A stretch of 64,000 nt of DNA, from contig JAKNDB010000076.1 of the NCBI GenBank assembly GCA_024305405.1, forward strand, positions 1,505,535-1,569,534, in the 5' to 3' direction. Source of the DNA: Dirofilaria immitis (Eukaryota; Nematoda; Chromadorea; Rhabditida; Onchocercidae). Both the position numbers and the translations under genes were made by a program. The notes under the pieces were generated by a model, which saw only the letters and a list, made by a program, of their open reading frames with translations, did not search any database and was not told where the DNA came from. This document shows positions 12,073 to 31,700 of this stretch, in pieces. Positions within the stretch are counted from its first letter, which is position 1, and each line of letters begins with the position of its first letter.

Positions 12073-15000
12073 CTATAAAGCCTATATTTGTTTCCGTATC
12101 GTACCGATTTGCACTTCGTGGAGATACTTTATATAAGCAGCTAGAAAATAAGCCTTTAGATGTTGTGATTACATTATTTTTCTTGATGTTTTATATTCTG
12201 GATTCACAGTTCCTAAAATATTTTGAATTTTTTTGTTTGATTCTATTATTCCCAAAGTTTTTTAAGTCTTATTTCTGTTGAAGTAAGTAGTTAATTGCAG
12301 GTGTTATGTATTTTATTAGGTATTAAGATTTTGGAATGATAAAATTACTTTAGTAAAGGAAGTTTTTGAACTGCGGAGAGAGCTTATAGATTTTTATTGT
12401 TGAAAAATTTGAGTTTCCGTAGTCAATGTCTAAATTACATTGTTATATATATATTTATTTCGTATACATTTTGTTATAGAAAGCGTTTTTTTCTTTTTTT
12501 TGTTTCAAATATCACTGTTTGGGCATAATTTCATACCAGAGAAGCTTGTTTGCTTAGTAATCAGTTCTTCATTGCTCTATATCAATTCAAATTGATAAGT
12601 GAGTGAGTGGTGGAATTTTCAAAGTCTCGTTTTGTAAATATGATGAACTTGAAGAGATTAGGCACATTTTTGATAGACCATTTGCTTAAAATCTTTTACT
12701 TTCCTTCCGCTTATTATTTGCTTTCTTGAAAATAACCTGAAGAGAGTAAGAAGGCAGTAAAAGTTCTAGCTATCGCTTACTGTATACGTTATATTGTGCG
12801 TCATTCTCCACATCATTTTTTCAGTAGCGGATGCACTGTGTGAAGTATCGGATAATATCTGAAAAAATCATTTTAAAATGGTATGAGAATAATTTATCAG
12901 CAGTAGCTTGAGTAAATATCTTTACTCCTTACAGGTATTCGCTGCTGTTCACTACTATGGGGAAGTTGTTGTATTGTAGGATACGAGTAAGTAAATGTGA
13001 ATTTTGTTTTCAACATTATACTGAAGTTATTGTCGCAAATGATTTGATGATCGCTTATGTCTTATTGTGTTCCAAAGATCTGTAGGATAAAAATTGGCTG
13101 GACTATTATATTCATAGCTAGGACAGAAGACTTCTCAAAATCTAAGTCGGAGGTGGTGGTTATGTCTGCAGATGGATACCGTTTTAATTGAATTTCAGTG
13201 CAATTTCACTGTAGTCCTCAAGTTTGATTGACCTTGAGTTTTAAATAAGGGTTTGGGATTAGAGAAAATTTTCCATTACAAAAAAAAATTTCCATGAAAA
13301 AAGTTTCCATAATTTCCAAGTCTGCTGTAGATTCACTAGGCTGATCATCCGTGCATCTGAGTAGTATGTAGATTCGGGAATAGCGGAATATGGGAGATCA
13401 AAAGTGATTTGTTGATTAGATAGAAGGTCATTCGTTGCCTAACACTGATCTTAAATAGATTGAAATTTGTGAGAAGCAGTACTGTTTCGAAAACCGCTTG
13501 CTGCCATAGCAAACTATTTCTACCATTTCCTTCATCCATAGGAATAATTAAAAATAGTTCATGACTGAAAACAATGTATTGATTTTAAAAGAAATGAGTT
13601 GCTTGATAAGATGTTTTGTAGCCGATCTAAGGTACTGAAATGCTATTACCTTCAGAAAAATATTACTGTTATTACGAAATATTGCTTCTGTTACTTCCTT
13701 TATTTCGTTCAAATAATTGCAGGGTGAGCATTTACAAAGTGTGTATTGTAATGCATTTAAATAGCTTTCATTCATAATTCCTTTTAATAAATAAAAAAAA
13801 TTTTATACGACGAAATGGAAAAATGGGTTTGATTCCAGATAAGAAGGAAATGAATATTGAGTAACAAACATTGTAGAAGAAAGTTTTTGATGTAAATGAC
13901 CATTTAGTATTGTTGGTACTCCAATATTCGTGTTGTTCTATTACGCTCAACGATTATGGTATGGATCGCTTTGTCGTTTTTTCCCTTCATAACATTTTTC
14001 ATGTCAAAGGCATAATCCCTAACATGATATGTAATAGTTACCTTAACTTCATCGTAGATTTTTAACCAAAAATTACATCTGAATTTTATATTCAGATTAT
14101 GGCTGCGCTAAATTATTGGTGCTAAAATGCTATTTCATGAAAACGCTGTTTATGGATAGATCACTGAGTTAGTTCGATAGATATTTCTTAACGAATTTTT
14201 GAATCTTTTATAATGTTTATTTCACAAAACATGCTTTTTCTCAGTTTCTTCTGCAGTTATTGTTCTGGTTATATATATATATATATATATATTGTTTGGT
14301 TATATATATAATATTTCGTAACAATATTTTTGTTAATTAATCTGTTAAGTAATTTATTTTTTCTTATTCGCGATTGACCAGATAATTTTCATAAGCATTC
14401 AGAAATACCTTGTCCATGTGAAATGTCTATTCTTTCATTTCTGATTTTTCCGATTCGATTTAATATTACTTTAGATCTCTTCTCGCCTTTTTTATTGGTC
14501 TTTGTAATCATTAAAAGCGATGTTCTTCAAATTAATTATCAAAAGATCGAAATTGAATATAAATGTGGGAATTAAATTATCATATTGTTGTAAATGGATA
14601 GGCAGATCGTAATATTACATTTTTTATATAATTTATAGCATTACTACTCAAAAAACTTCCCCAGTAGTTACGGAGTTCATCTTAAGCACGAAAGTTTGTT
14701 GATGCTGAAGACTTTTAGTGAAATAATCCTAAAAATAATCGTGGCTGATATATCCAGTGTTTACATATTTAGTTTGATAGACCTGTTGACTGACTTATCA
14801 GAGTGCTTGCGGAAATAACAAATGTGGAGATACTTTATTAGTTAACTATTTTTCAGCACTGATAATCTTTCTGAATTTCCTCAGGATTATTCCTTCTTAT
14901 TATCCATCTTCTTGAACTTTTAAATCAATTATTAGTGAGTATTACGGTTATCATGGTTAGCATCAATAATTTATCCTTTTCTTAGCATTTTATCGAAGAA

Positions 15001-18000
15001 TTATGCTTAAAATTCAATTTATTTAGAGAAATTCATTGTGTTCATTCATTAATTTCAATAGTTTGTGATGTTTATTCATTAATTTCAATAGTTAACTTTT
15101 TCATTTACACTTGGCTCTTATTCTACTGATCGGTGTAAATGTCTATCCATTGATTTCTGTCTGATGTTTGCTTGCTTCCGTAGAATAGCTTGAATGAGGC
15201 TTTAGTTTAGGCTATGCAGTAGAAGTTAGGGATTGGTGATTGTTCAAGAAATATTACTACGATAGTTTTCCAACTTTACATGCATCTTGTAGACTGATTT
15301 TTTAACAAATTTCAAATCTTTATTAAAAAAATGCGGTAATAATTTGTTCTCAAGTAGTCACTATTCCATATAGCTATTTTCGATCCCCAGTGGACCTCTT
15401 GCTATTCAGTTGTTCAAAGCTAAATTACGAGAATGATATGATTATCCCTGCATCGCTTCATTGCAATGGCCAAGTAGTGTTCAGTAAATTACTTGGTCAC
15501 AGGCCGCTGATTGATTGGTCTTTCTTGGCGCTTCTGCTGAGTCTATGCTTACTGGTGCATTGAATATGTTCATTTGCTTTTTATTATTTATCACTTACGA
15601 CATAATTTAAATGTATAGCTCATTTTATTTACCTGTTATCCATCTCTTATATTTGATTAATTGTTCAGTTTTAAAGAATAAATTACTCTTCGGTGGTCCT
15701 TCGATATCTTCCAATATTTCTCGCTCTCACTTTTTGTAAGAGAAATTTATCGAATTTGCTTATCACTATTATCAGTTTAGTTTCGATAGATATAGCGAAT
15801 ATAGATTTCTGCTTTAGTAGTTATTGCTTTTTATTTCATGAATTTGTAGAATGAATTGCGAGTACCTATCCGAGGTTTAAATATATAAGTCAAAATAGAT
15901 TTTAATGTCATGCTTACTGCAAACGATGAAAAGGATGATATAAAATAAAAAAATTCAGATAGATAATTTAAGAATAGATTCCTATTAACGATGGTTCAGA
16001 ATAATATTTGAAGCACATTGAATTCGAAATGCTGAATCTTCTATGATTCACGTAGAAAATTCAGAATTTCTAGATTTCGCAATTTGCTATAAAATAGTAA
16101 GACATCTCATAACAGAGCAAATCACTTTGCTAACAGTTTTAAAATCCATGTTTGTGGTAAAACATAGAAAAAATTATTGTTTACGACCTGTAATTTATGA
16201 ATCACAGGCAACTTTTGTTTTCTTTTCTTTCGTGTATTTTGTTGGGATAACTAATGATTTCATTCCAATATATTACACTTCTCAGTTTATAATTTAAGAT
16301 ACAGTAGCCATTACCTAATGAATTCCAGATTGAATTGTTGATATATTTTATCTATTATTCATTTGTTACTAAATTTGAAATGTATATGTGTATATGCACT
16401 ATAACGTTATTCACACGTCGATATTTTTGTCCTAAAATTTGGATTAACCATTCAAAACGATGAAATAATGCAAAGTATATAGAAATTGGGATATTACCTT
16501 TATTCTGCAAAAAGCCTTTGGAATTGATAAAATAAATTTCTTTTCCTACTATTGTTTGCTTTAATGGATGATATTCTAGTAGTCATTCTCTGAGTTTTAC
16601 AGATGTCGATAACTTAATAATCTTTTCTTGCTCTCTGTATTACCAATTATTATCATATCTTAGATCATTTTATTTTCTATCATTATGATAAAATTTATCG
16701 TTTGCATTATCCATCAGATTACAAACTATGGTCTTAGGTCTTAGAAGTTCGCTGTGCAGATTACAATTCGAATATGCCATTTAGTTCTCCAAATAGTCAT
16801 TAGTACTTTGGCGTTTTTTTCTTCAAATGTTTTTCGATCCAGCTAGAGATCTGACTATTAGTAAAGTTGCGTTATTTGTTAGTATATAATTTGATAGGAA
16901 ATTTAAAGAAAGCTTCCTTTTTTGAATTCGCTTTTAGCCATAAATTAGATTTTATTGATGGTCAAGCTATGGAAGTTAAAATTTCAAGTTCAAGAGCAGT
17001 TGTTGAAGTTTGTTGCTAATGTCGAGTAAATTTACCATTATTGGAGGAAGGTATGGAAGAAAGATCAATAATGGTGGATTCTTGATATCAGAAGATTAGA
17101 TGAGAAAATGTTATTGCTGTTATAGACAGAAAGATACGAGAGCATAGTTAATGTTATTTGTTATTTAAAAGGCATTTACACAACAAGTCAACTAAGCATT
17201 AATCGATCCCGCATTACTTTGTGCAATAGCATATTCTTCCATTTTCATTGACGACACTCATGTGTCAGCAACACAACAACTATTCGATTCATTCTAAGAT
17301 ATATATATATAATTTATGTTGTCGTATATCATTCGCAAAATTTCCCGAAAATTTGTTCTATGCTATTCCATGCTTCAATTTTTGTTCAGATGTGCTACAA
17401 GCAGTTTTGTTTCTGATCCAATGTTTTTATAGTATCAGAGGAAATAGATCTCTTTGACAAATAAATTCTTTGGAAGTTTAAAATAAAGCCTTTTAAATTT
17501 CTTTTTTATTTAGAAATGAAAATAAATAAAAGAAAATTAGGGATGGGTTCAGGCATCAAATTTTGAGACTTCTCCGAGTTGAAACATCACCGCTAGTTAT
17601 CAGTTGTAGTATTCTATGGCATCCTTGTCAAACTAAATTGCTATACTTATTGAAGAAAGGAATAAGTTATGACTTAATGGGCCTTGTAACGAAATTTGGA
17701 TAATTAGCTTAGCAGATATGCATATTCATATTGTGGCTGTTCTAAATAAACTAATAAGTCTTTTAATTTATATGGAATCTGGAAGCGTTTTTGCTAAACC
17801 AATTGGCCAAGTGTCGAAGATTACCACTGAATGAAGCCAATAACACGTCATAAATATTTCAAATTGCATATATACATGGAAATACTGCAAGCATAAATCG
17901 AAAATGATAAAAATATTGTCATCGCGCTGATGATATGCATCTTCATACTGTAGTTACTTTAAAAATTAATAAGTGTTTCAATTTGCATGGGATTTCAAAG

Positions 18001-19620
18001 CTACTCTTTCCTATTTTTCAAGTAGAATTTTGAATTTTATTAAGCTATTATGATTCGAACTCTTCGCTCCTCATACCTTTGCATTTTGAAATTTGAATCC
18101 ATCAAGAATGATTTCGTGAGAAAATACCAATGTTCCCAAATTACTAAAAAATAATGAACAAATGAAGGAAATTAATTGTCTATCTCTCAGTTTTATTTTG
18201 TAACCCTAATAAATATATTCTAAAATAGCTGACATATTCAATGAATCGAATAACGTTTTTTACCACGACATTAATAATGATTATAGTGGTAATGATTGTG
18301 GAATAGTGATTATGCATTTCATTCTGCTCGATGATATTGCAAAACCATTTTTCCTTAAAATTTCATAAAATTTTTATTTTAAAATAATACATAACATTTG
18401 TTTAATACTTTCAGAATCAAAATGATATTTTGGCTGCTTCTTAGAATAATTCTAACATGATAATATTTATTAAATGAAATGAAAATTAGAAGACCCATTA
18501 ATATTATTATGTATATACATATATATATATATATATGTATATATTTTTGTTTATTCACGGTTATTTTTGATATCGTTAACTGGACTTTAACTTGATTATT
18601 AAGTATATTATTTTCAAAATCAGTGCTGACGTTTTTTTTTTTTTAAATTTTTATTCCACACTGCAATTGATTAGTTGCAATCTTTTTTACCTGGAAAACC
18701 CTCAAAAAATTTCTCGAGAGAAAGATTATATTTTTAAAATTTGCTTGCAGAATTTTTTACAAAGTACTATTGACCTTTATTCCTATTAACAGTGAGTGAC
18801 TAATTATAAGATTCATTTCCTTGAACTTGAATGAAGTTTATAATATAAGTAATTTTACATTACTAATTCCATTAAGATAAAACAATTTTTTCGAAATATG
18901 AGATGAATTCTGAAGAAACTAGAAATTCTTGAATAGGTTAGGAGAAGAAATTGGACGAGAAAATTCAAATCTCAGAAGTAATTTTATAAATCATATCATC
19001 GTCAAACTTCGATCTAAACATTTAAATGAAATCTTGAATGAGATCGACAATGAAGTTGATCTTATATTCTTTGATTTGATATAATTGTCAATATATGAAA
19101 TCAAGTAATCATCTATTATCTAACTAACTCTTATTATTTCTCAATATTGCATTTATTTAAACATAAACTATTATCTATTACCCTTTTGTTCTAGTTCTTG
19201 AAACGTTGCGTACTATCAAAAATATACATCTTTATTGAATTAAATTACAGTCGAATTCTTATGATATTCTTTCTGTATTGGAACAGAACCTTATTCATTA
19301 AGGATATATTAGAGATCTTTTGACCTTTGATCCCATGCCGTTTGAATTACTAATTCTCGTAGCCATAAATAGAATTGGATGTTTGACTTGCTTAAAATTA
19401 GAATTTAATTGTGTATGGTTCCAGCGCTATTTTCTTTTCTTAACATAAAGTAAGATATTCAGATGAAGCTTACAAAAAGATCATTTAGGAATGTATCATA
19501 ACGATTTTGAACATATAGATCTATTGTCTTTAAAATTTGATTTAAATATATGGAGCGCTTTTCTATCATCGCTAATTTGCTGTCCCTTATGATGACTCTT
19601 GTAGAAGGCGAAATTTCGGG
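12073..19620. other. Long intergenic spacer with simple repeats
   Basis: About 7.5 kb with no exon I can support on either strand; open frames are short and lack conserved motifs or paired splice sites. It holds a TA-dinucleotide run at about 14269-14293, another at 18518-18545, and a 20-bp direct repeat (ATTCATTAATTTCAATAGTT at 15044-15063 and 15074-15093). The left part presumably includes the NRBP 3' UTR and the right part the MAGUK promoter. Confidence 0.5.
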
Positions 19621-25968
<6,348 letters not shown>

Positions 25969-28758
25969 AAATAAGTGATTTTTTTCCTTAAATTTATTGA
26001 GTCCGGACGCTTCTTTGTCTCCAATCTCATTTTGAAATCGAAGAGTAGCAATTTTATGGGTTCTCGGATTATCGTACAGTTGGAATTGTTTCAGTTTCTT
26101 ATGCTGAAACTATCGTTAATATTCTGAGTCGATAAACCATTTATATCTTTCTTCATAAAAATTTTAAGGCTTTTTCGAAGTAAGGAAGTCATCTGAGCTA
26201 TGATTGTTGTCGGTTTTGCATGATCCATCTTTTCTCTCTTTTTGATTTTTGGTTTAATATTAAACTCTATTAACATATAATTAGTCCTTGCCTACTTATG
26301 CAATGCCTAATTTAATCTTCATTTCATTTATAAGAACTGAAATTATTCCTACAAACTGTGTTAGGAAAGAGTGTACAAACAAGATTAATGTAGATCTGCA
26401 TGATAATGATGCCATAAATATATCCCTCTATAAAAATTGATGTCGGACTTGATCTTTAAAAATTTCTCATTTTTAATCAATTTCTACCCATCATTGAACG
26501 TTCGGAAAACACTCAGTAGACTCAAGGCTGTAGTATCTCATTCCATCTTCGGGACTGAAGTTGGGTTACGGCAGTGAAAACCTAAATATTTCTTTTCTCG
26601 ACTTGAGCGAAACTTTAAAAGAAAAAAAACATTTAGGAAAATTGCCATCTGCATTATCTATTCCTTTTTTATCCCAGCAATCAGTAATGTATTCATTCGT
26701 CTACAAAAAAATCGACAATCAAAATTAATTCAGTTTTTTTCAAATAACTTGTTGTTGAACTGTAATTAAAATGAGTGCCAATTTTCATAATAATGAAATT
26801 TAGTTGTGATGACTGAATGTTGTGTCGTACGTGTATGCCCATGATACAGAGATAAACATAACGAACAGATGGATCTTAAAATTTTTTACTGAAAAAATAC
26901 TTCCAAACCTTTAATGCAGCATACAGCAGTTGAAATAATAGACGCTTTTTCATCGGTTTAAAAAACACGATAACACTAAGTGATAGGATGCTTTCGTTCC
27001 AAATATTTGATTGTCATTATTTAAATTAGCTACCTTTCTCATTTGCTATAATTGGTCGACGCTGTTACTTCCGTTTTCTACTGCACTGGATCAAATCTAT
27101 TCGATATTAACTTTCCTTGCAAATAAATAGTAGCGATATATCATTCCACTCTAGCGATACCTAATATCTAACAAGTAGTTGTTCGACTTCACATGATCCA
27201 ATGGTTTGCTAAAACCACATTTCATCTCGCTACTGCTATTACCGATTGACTGAGTGCAAACGAAAAGTACAGTTTCTGTATTTCGATTGCGGGAATTTAT
27301 GCCTTATGACAGATGCTCCGAAATTGTAAGATTTTTAGGATGGCACATAACGTAACAATCTATTAACGATCTTTAGTTAACACTTAAAATATCACTGGCA
27401 TAAAAACATAGGGTGACATAGAACATGGTCTCTCATTCTATGGTTTCCATTTACGCACATAGGAACTAACTGAGCCCTTAGCACATCTCCATACAATTAT
27501 AAAATATGACTATGTGTTTCATTCTTACTCCCCATCTCAATATCTCCCATACATATTTCACCTCCTTTGAATATTGAACTACTTGAAATTTCTATTGTTT
27601 TCTGATTATAAATCAGCTACAAAAGCATTAAAAGCATGGATGGAAATAAGGTTCAGCTGAATAAGATCTCAATAAAGTAAATGAAATGCAGGAAAAAAAC
27701 TTGGGGTACTTTTATTAAATCCCATTTTTCAAGAGGAACAAAGGTCATGTGAGATTGTAATCTTTAAAAATTTTGAAACAGTCGTATAAACTTGAAGAAT
27801 GCTACTTTTTTCATGCCCCAAAACACCAATAAACAAACGAATCACAACACGATTGAGAATGTGCTCGCAAGAATAAACAACGATGACATCAAATCCTTCA
27901 CTTAGCCATCTTCATAAATTAGCACTACACGCAATAAAACAATTACTGATTTTCATGATACTACTGTTTTAATTTATATAAATTCGCCAAGAGAACTCAA
28001 AAAAAACAAAATAAGGCAAATCAAACAGAAAGGAATAGAAAAGAATAACACTTTTGGAAGTGCCATTATATTTATATTCAAGCAAGAAAATGAAGGAAGA
28101 AAAGTTCGTGCCCTTTAATATATATTAAATATTTGAATAATAGTATATCGATGACCTCATTCCAGTTTCAACAATAAATTTAACGGGTGAAAGGTGCTAT
28201 AGATAAGTGATGAAAATATGCATTATATGGAAAAAATAATGTAATGTTAAGGAAATTAAAGATTGCTTATTTAGAGCATGAAAAATTAGCGTTGATATGT
28301 TGATATTCATGTTTGATTCTAACGTAAAGTGAAATTATGCAAAAAAACTGTAAATTACTTAAAGATGCTTATAATATCCGCAACCAATTATATATGGATA
28401 ATCTACAAAAAACTATACTCATCACAGAAAGGATAACTTTTTTAAATGAATCAATCAGAAAAAGAATGAGTTTTCCGTTGGTTCACTGAAAAATAGAATG
28501 CAAAAATAATATTAAAGAAAAGAAAAAATAGTAATAATGTAGCACTATTGAAAAATACTTACTTTTCGAATCAAGTTTTCGAAACTTTAGCTTTAGACTT
28601 GTTTATTTCTACTTAAATCTTAAAAATCTGCATATTTTTACAAAATTTCCAACAAGAGCTCAAATATTAACAAATTCTTCCCAAGTGACGAAATCAGTAA
28701 CTTATTAATTATAATAAAGTTAAGGATAAGGATTTGTATCAACAGCACTCGAATGAAT
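25969..28758. other. Spacer between the convergent MAGUK and lst-2 genes
   Basis: No supported exon on either strand. It should hold the 3' UTRs of both flanking genes. On the minus strand an AATAAA (forward TTTATT at 28602-28607) lies about 155 bp past the lst-2 stop and is a candidate polyadenylation signal. Otherwise nothing stands out. Confidence 0.5.
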
Positions 28759-31700
28759 TTATACAATGGTTGCTGTTGTTGCTGTGGATGATTCGTTGAT
28801 TTGTAACCCGTTTTCGTTTCTTTCTTCATTCTGATTCAACACTAAAATAAAAAATAAAATACATATATTAATAAGCAAATAAATTAAAAATATCCACACT
28901 ACAGCAAAACAGAGGCTTACATCAAAAATATCGTATGTTCAAACCAAATAAATGACAAATAGATCAATGAAAGCGAAATCAAATGCCAATTATAGAACAT
29001 AGAAAGTCTGTCAAAATACAATTTTCTTGGTCTTATAGCTTAATTCATTAATAAAACAAAAAATTATACCACTTGCAGCAGGAGTAACGGTATTATTAAA
29101 TGGCCTGTTTGAACGATTTTGTGACGAATTTGATTGATTTGTACAAGGCGAAAAAGGATTAATTTTGTATAGAAAACACAAATTACATACACGGACCTAA
29201 AAGTGAAGGTTTCGGTACGTATCAAAATAGTAATCGCAAGAACAAACTTTAAAAGACTATTACCTATTTCTAAAACAAGAATGTAATTATAGAAGTATTC
29301 AAGCAAAAAAAAATCTATTAGAAGAAAAATCAAACAAAAAGATTTGTCTCTTTTTTCCATTACATATTACCAAAGATATATTAAAAAGAAAGAAAATAAA
29401 AATAGGAGCTTAAATAGGATACTCTTTCACGGAAAAGTGTAGACAAAAACATATTCAAAATACAATTGAAAAAATGAAAATTAATATCTCATAATATGCA
29501 AAGAAATCATTACTTTCCTGTCATAACCTAATTCGGGAAGCGGTAAGGAATTGGCAGAACAACGTGAGCAAAAGATTCTCCCACAATTACGACAATGATG
29601 ACGACGTCGGACCAATGTGAATTGTGCACCACAGGCCGTACACTGCTCACAATCGCTATCTGGTACCCAACGAACACCTACAGAAAATACGAAGATCTTG
29701 ATTTCGATTTTTGTAAATTTTTATTTTGAAACGAAACTTGAGAGAAACAAAAACTAACCGACAAGGGAAGGTAAAGGAAGCGCTTCTTGCACTTCCACAC
29801 CTAATTCCTCCTCGTTCTCCGGATTTGGCGCTGTTTTTCCGGATATCTGAAAAATCAGGATGTGGTGATCTCATTATAAAAATAACGTGAATGAGGAAAT
29901 TTTTCCAAAGATTTGATTCTTTTTTGAAACAGCAAATAAGATTATAAGATTATAGAAAATACATTTTTTGAAACAGCAAATAAGATTATAAATATAAGCA
30001 TCTCTTTCCATTTTAATTTTTTAACGAAAATTTCTGAGTGAAGTAACAAACAAATAAATCGGCAAGACATACACCACAAGTGTTAAAAATCCATTTCAAA
30101 TTCAAATATCATGGTAATGAAAAAATAATCATATACTGTCTGCTTAATCAAGCTAAATTCTGAACAGAAATAAAAATAACAAACCTCAAAAACTGGTACA
30201 ACGTCATTCGGCTGCAAAATCATCTTTAGTATGCGTCGTAAATCAGTAGGATAATTTGTCTGCAATTGATCAGCAACGCCGCATATGCAGACAAATAAAC
30301 GATGTATTAAATCGGCAGAAGAACGAAATCGAGCACGCAAGCGATGAGGATCCGGCGGACAAGTTACACTACAAAGAATTTCGTTTTTAATCATTAAAAA
30401 ATCAGCTATATACATCCAGCCATTCTGAAATTCATCAACAATTATTAAGTGCTTCTATTCATTTCTCAATTAAACATAGCTTGATAAGGCAGAAAATGAA
30501 CGTAATGGAAAATAAAAATGATGTTAAATAAAGGTAGCACCCCATGATTTTTGACCAAAATAATATGAGAAATTCCAACTTACATCAAAAGATCCGGTTT
30601 TGGAGAACTCTTAATAGTGCTATTTTTGTTATTACTTTTCAAAAGCACTGGCAAGAGCATCCTATGTGCAAACGTATTTGCACAATTCGTGACACTGGAA
30701 GCATTAGATGCATCCCAATCACCGTTTTCTGAGGAATTTGATCCCGAAGAATCAATTGATCTACAAAAATGTCAACTAAAAATTAAATTATATTCTGTTC
30801 GATGTTCAATGAGAACATGATTTGAAAAATAAAAATGAGACGTGATAAGCAGAATCTCGGCCCATTCAGCTAATAATATATAAAGTATCGAAATCGAGTA
30901 GTCATTAAAGTAATTATTATAATTTGAATAAAGGCAACGATAAATAAAAATGATATGGAATTATAAAAAAAAAGGTTCGAAATAAACTAATAACGATGGT
31001 CATCAGTAGAATTGAGGAGTGAAAATAAGACTAAATTAGAAGAGAATGAGAAGAGCAGAGATGAAAATAAGAATGGAAGAAATAAAAATGAAGAAAATTT
31101 CATGCCCTTTCAAATGATAATTAATTTCATTGGCTTCCACTATGTTGTTAAAATAGAAATGAATTCAGTTTAATTGTTTTTATAATTGATTTCTTTCAAC
31201 TATATTTGTTCCTTTTCATTAATCCATTTTTATTAACGGTTGAATTCTAAAAAAGAAAAAAAATGAAAAATCAAAAAGATACGCCAAGTGTGAGTAGCCT
31301 ATACATTTATTCCTTATCATAAAGAATAAATTATTCCATTCCATTGACGAGTAAACTAAACTGGAAGAGCAGGAAATATCCATTTCTGGCCTTTTATATC
31401 CATTCTAGATCAATTCACTTAAACGAACTAGAAATTCTAGCGAAGTAGAATTTCTACAAATTCTAGCTATTTTTTCTTAATAACTCTAATTAAACGTCAA
31501 ATTCTTACTGTAATCTTTGCGTTTCCAAAAATTTTCCTGTTTTTTTAGCGGTTTTCAAATGAAAATCTTCTATTGTCAATGTTTCTTCAACATTATCTTC
31601 ATCTGGAATAGCTAAACAAGAATTAGGGAGAGCTTTTAATGATATAAACGAGGTGGAAAAAAGTACCAGTAGTTTGCCGACATTAGTAAATATCAAAGGA

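Noticed and set aside
18050..18080. GATTCGAAC resembling a tRNA T-loop
   Set aside because: No matching acceptor stem, anticodon arm or D-arm around it.
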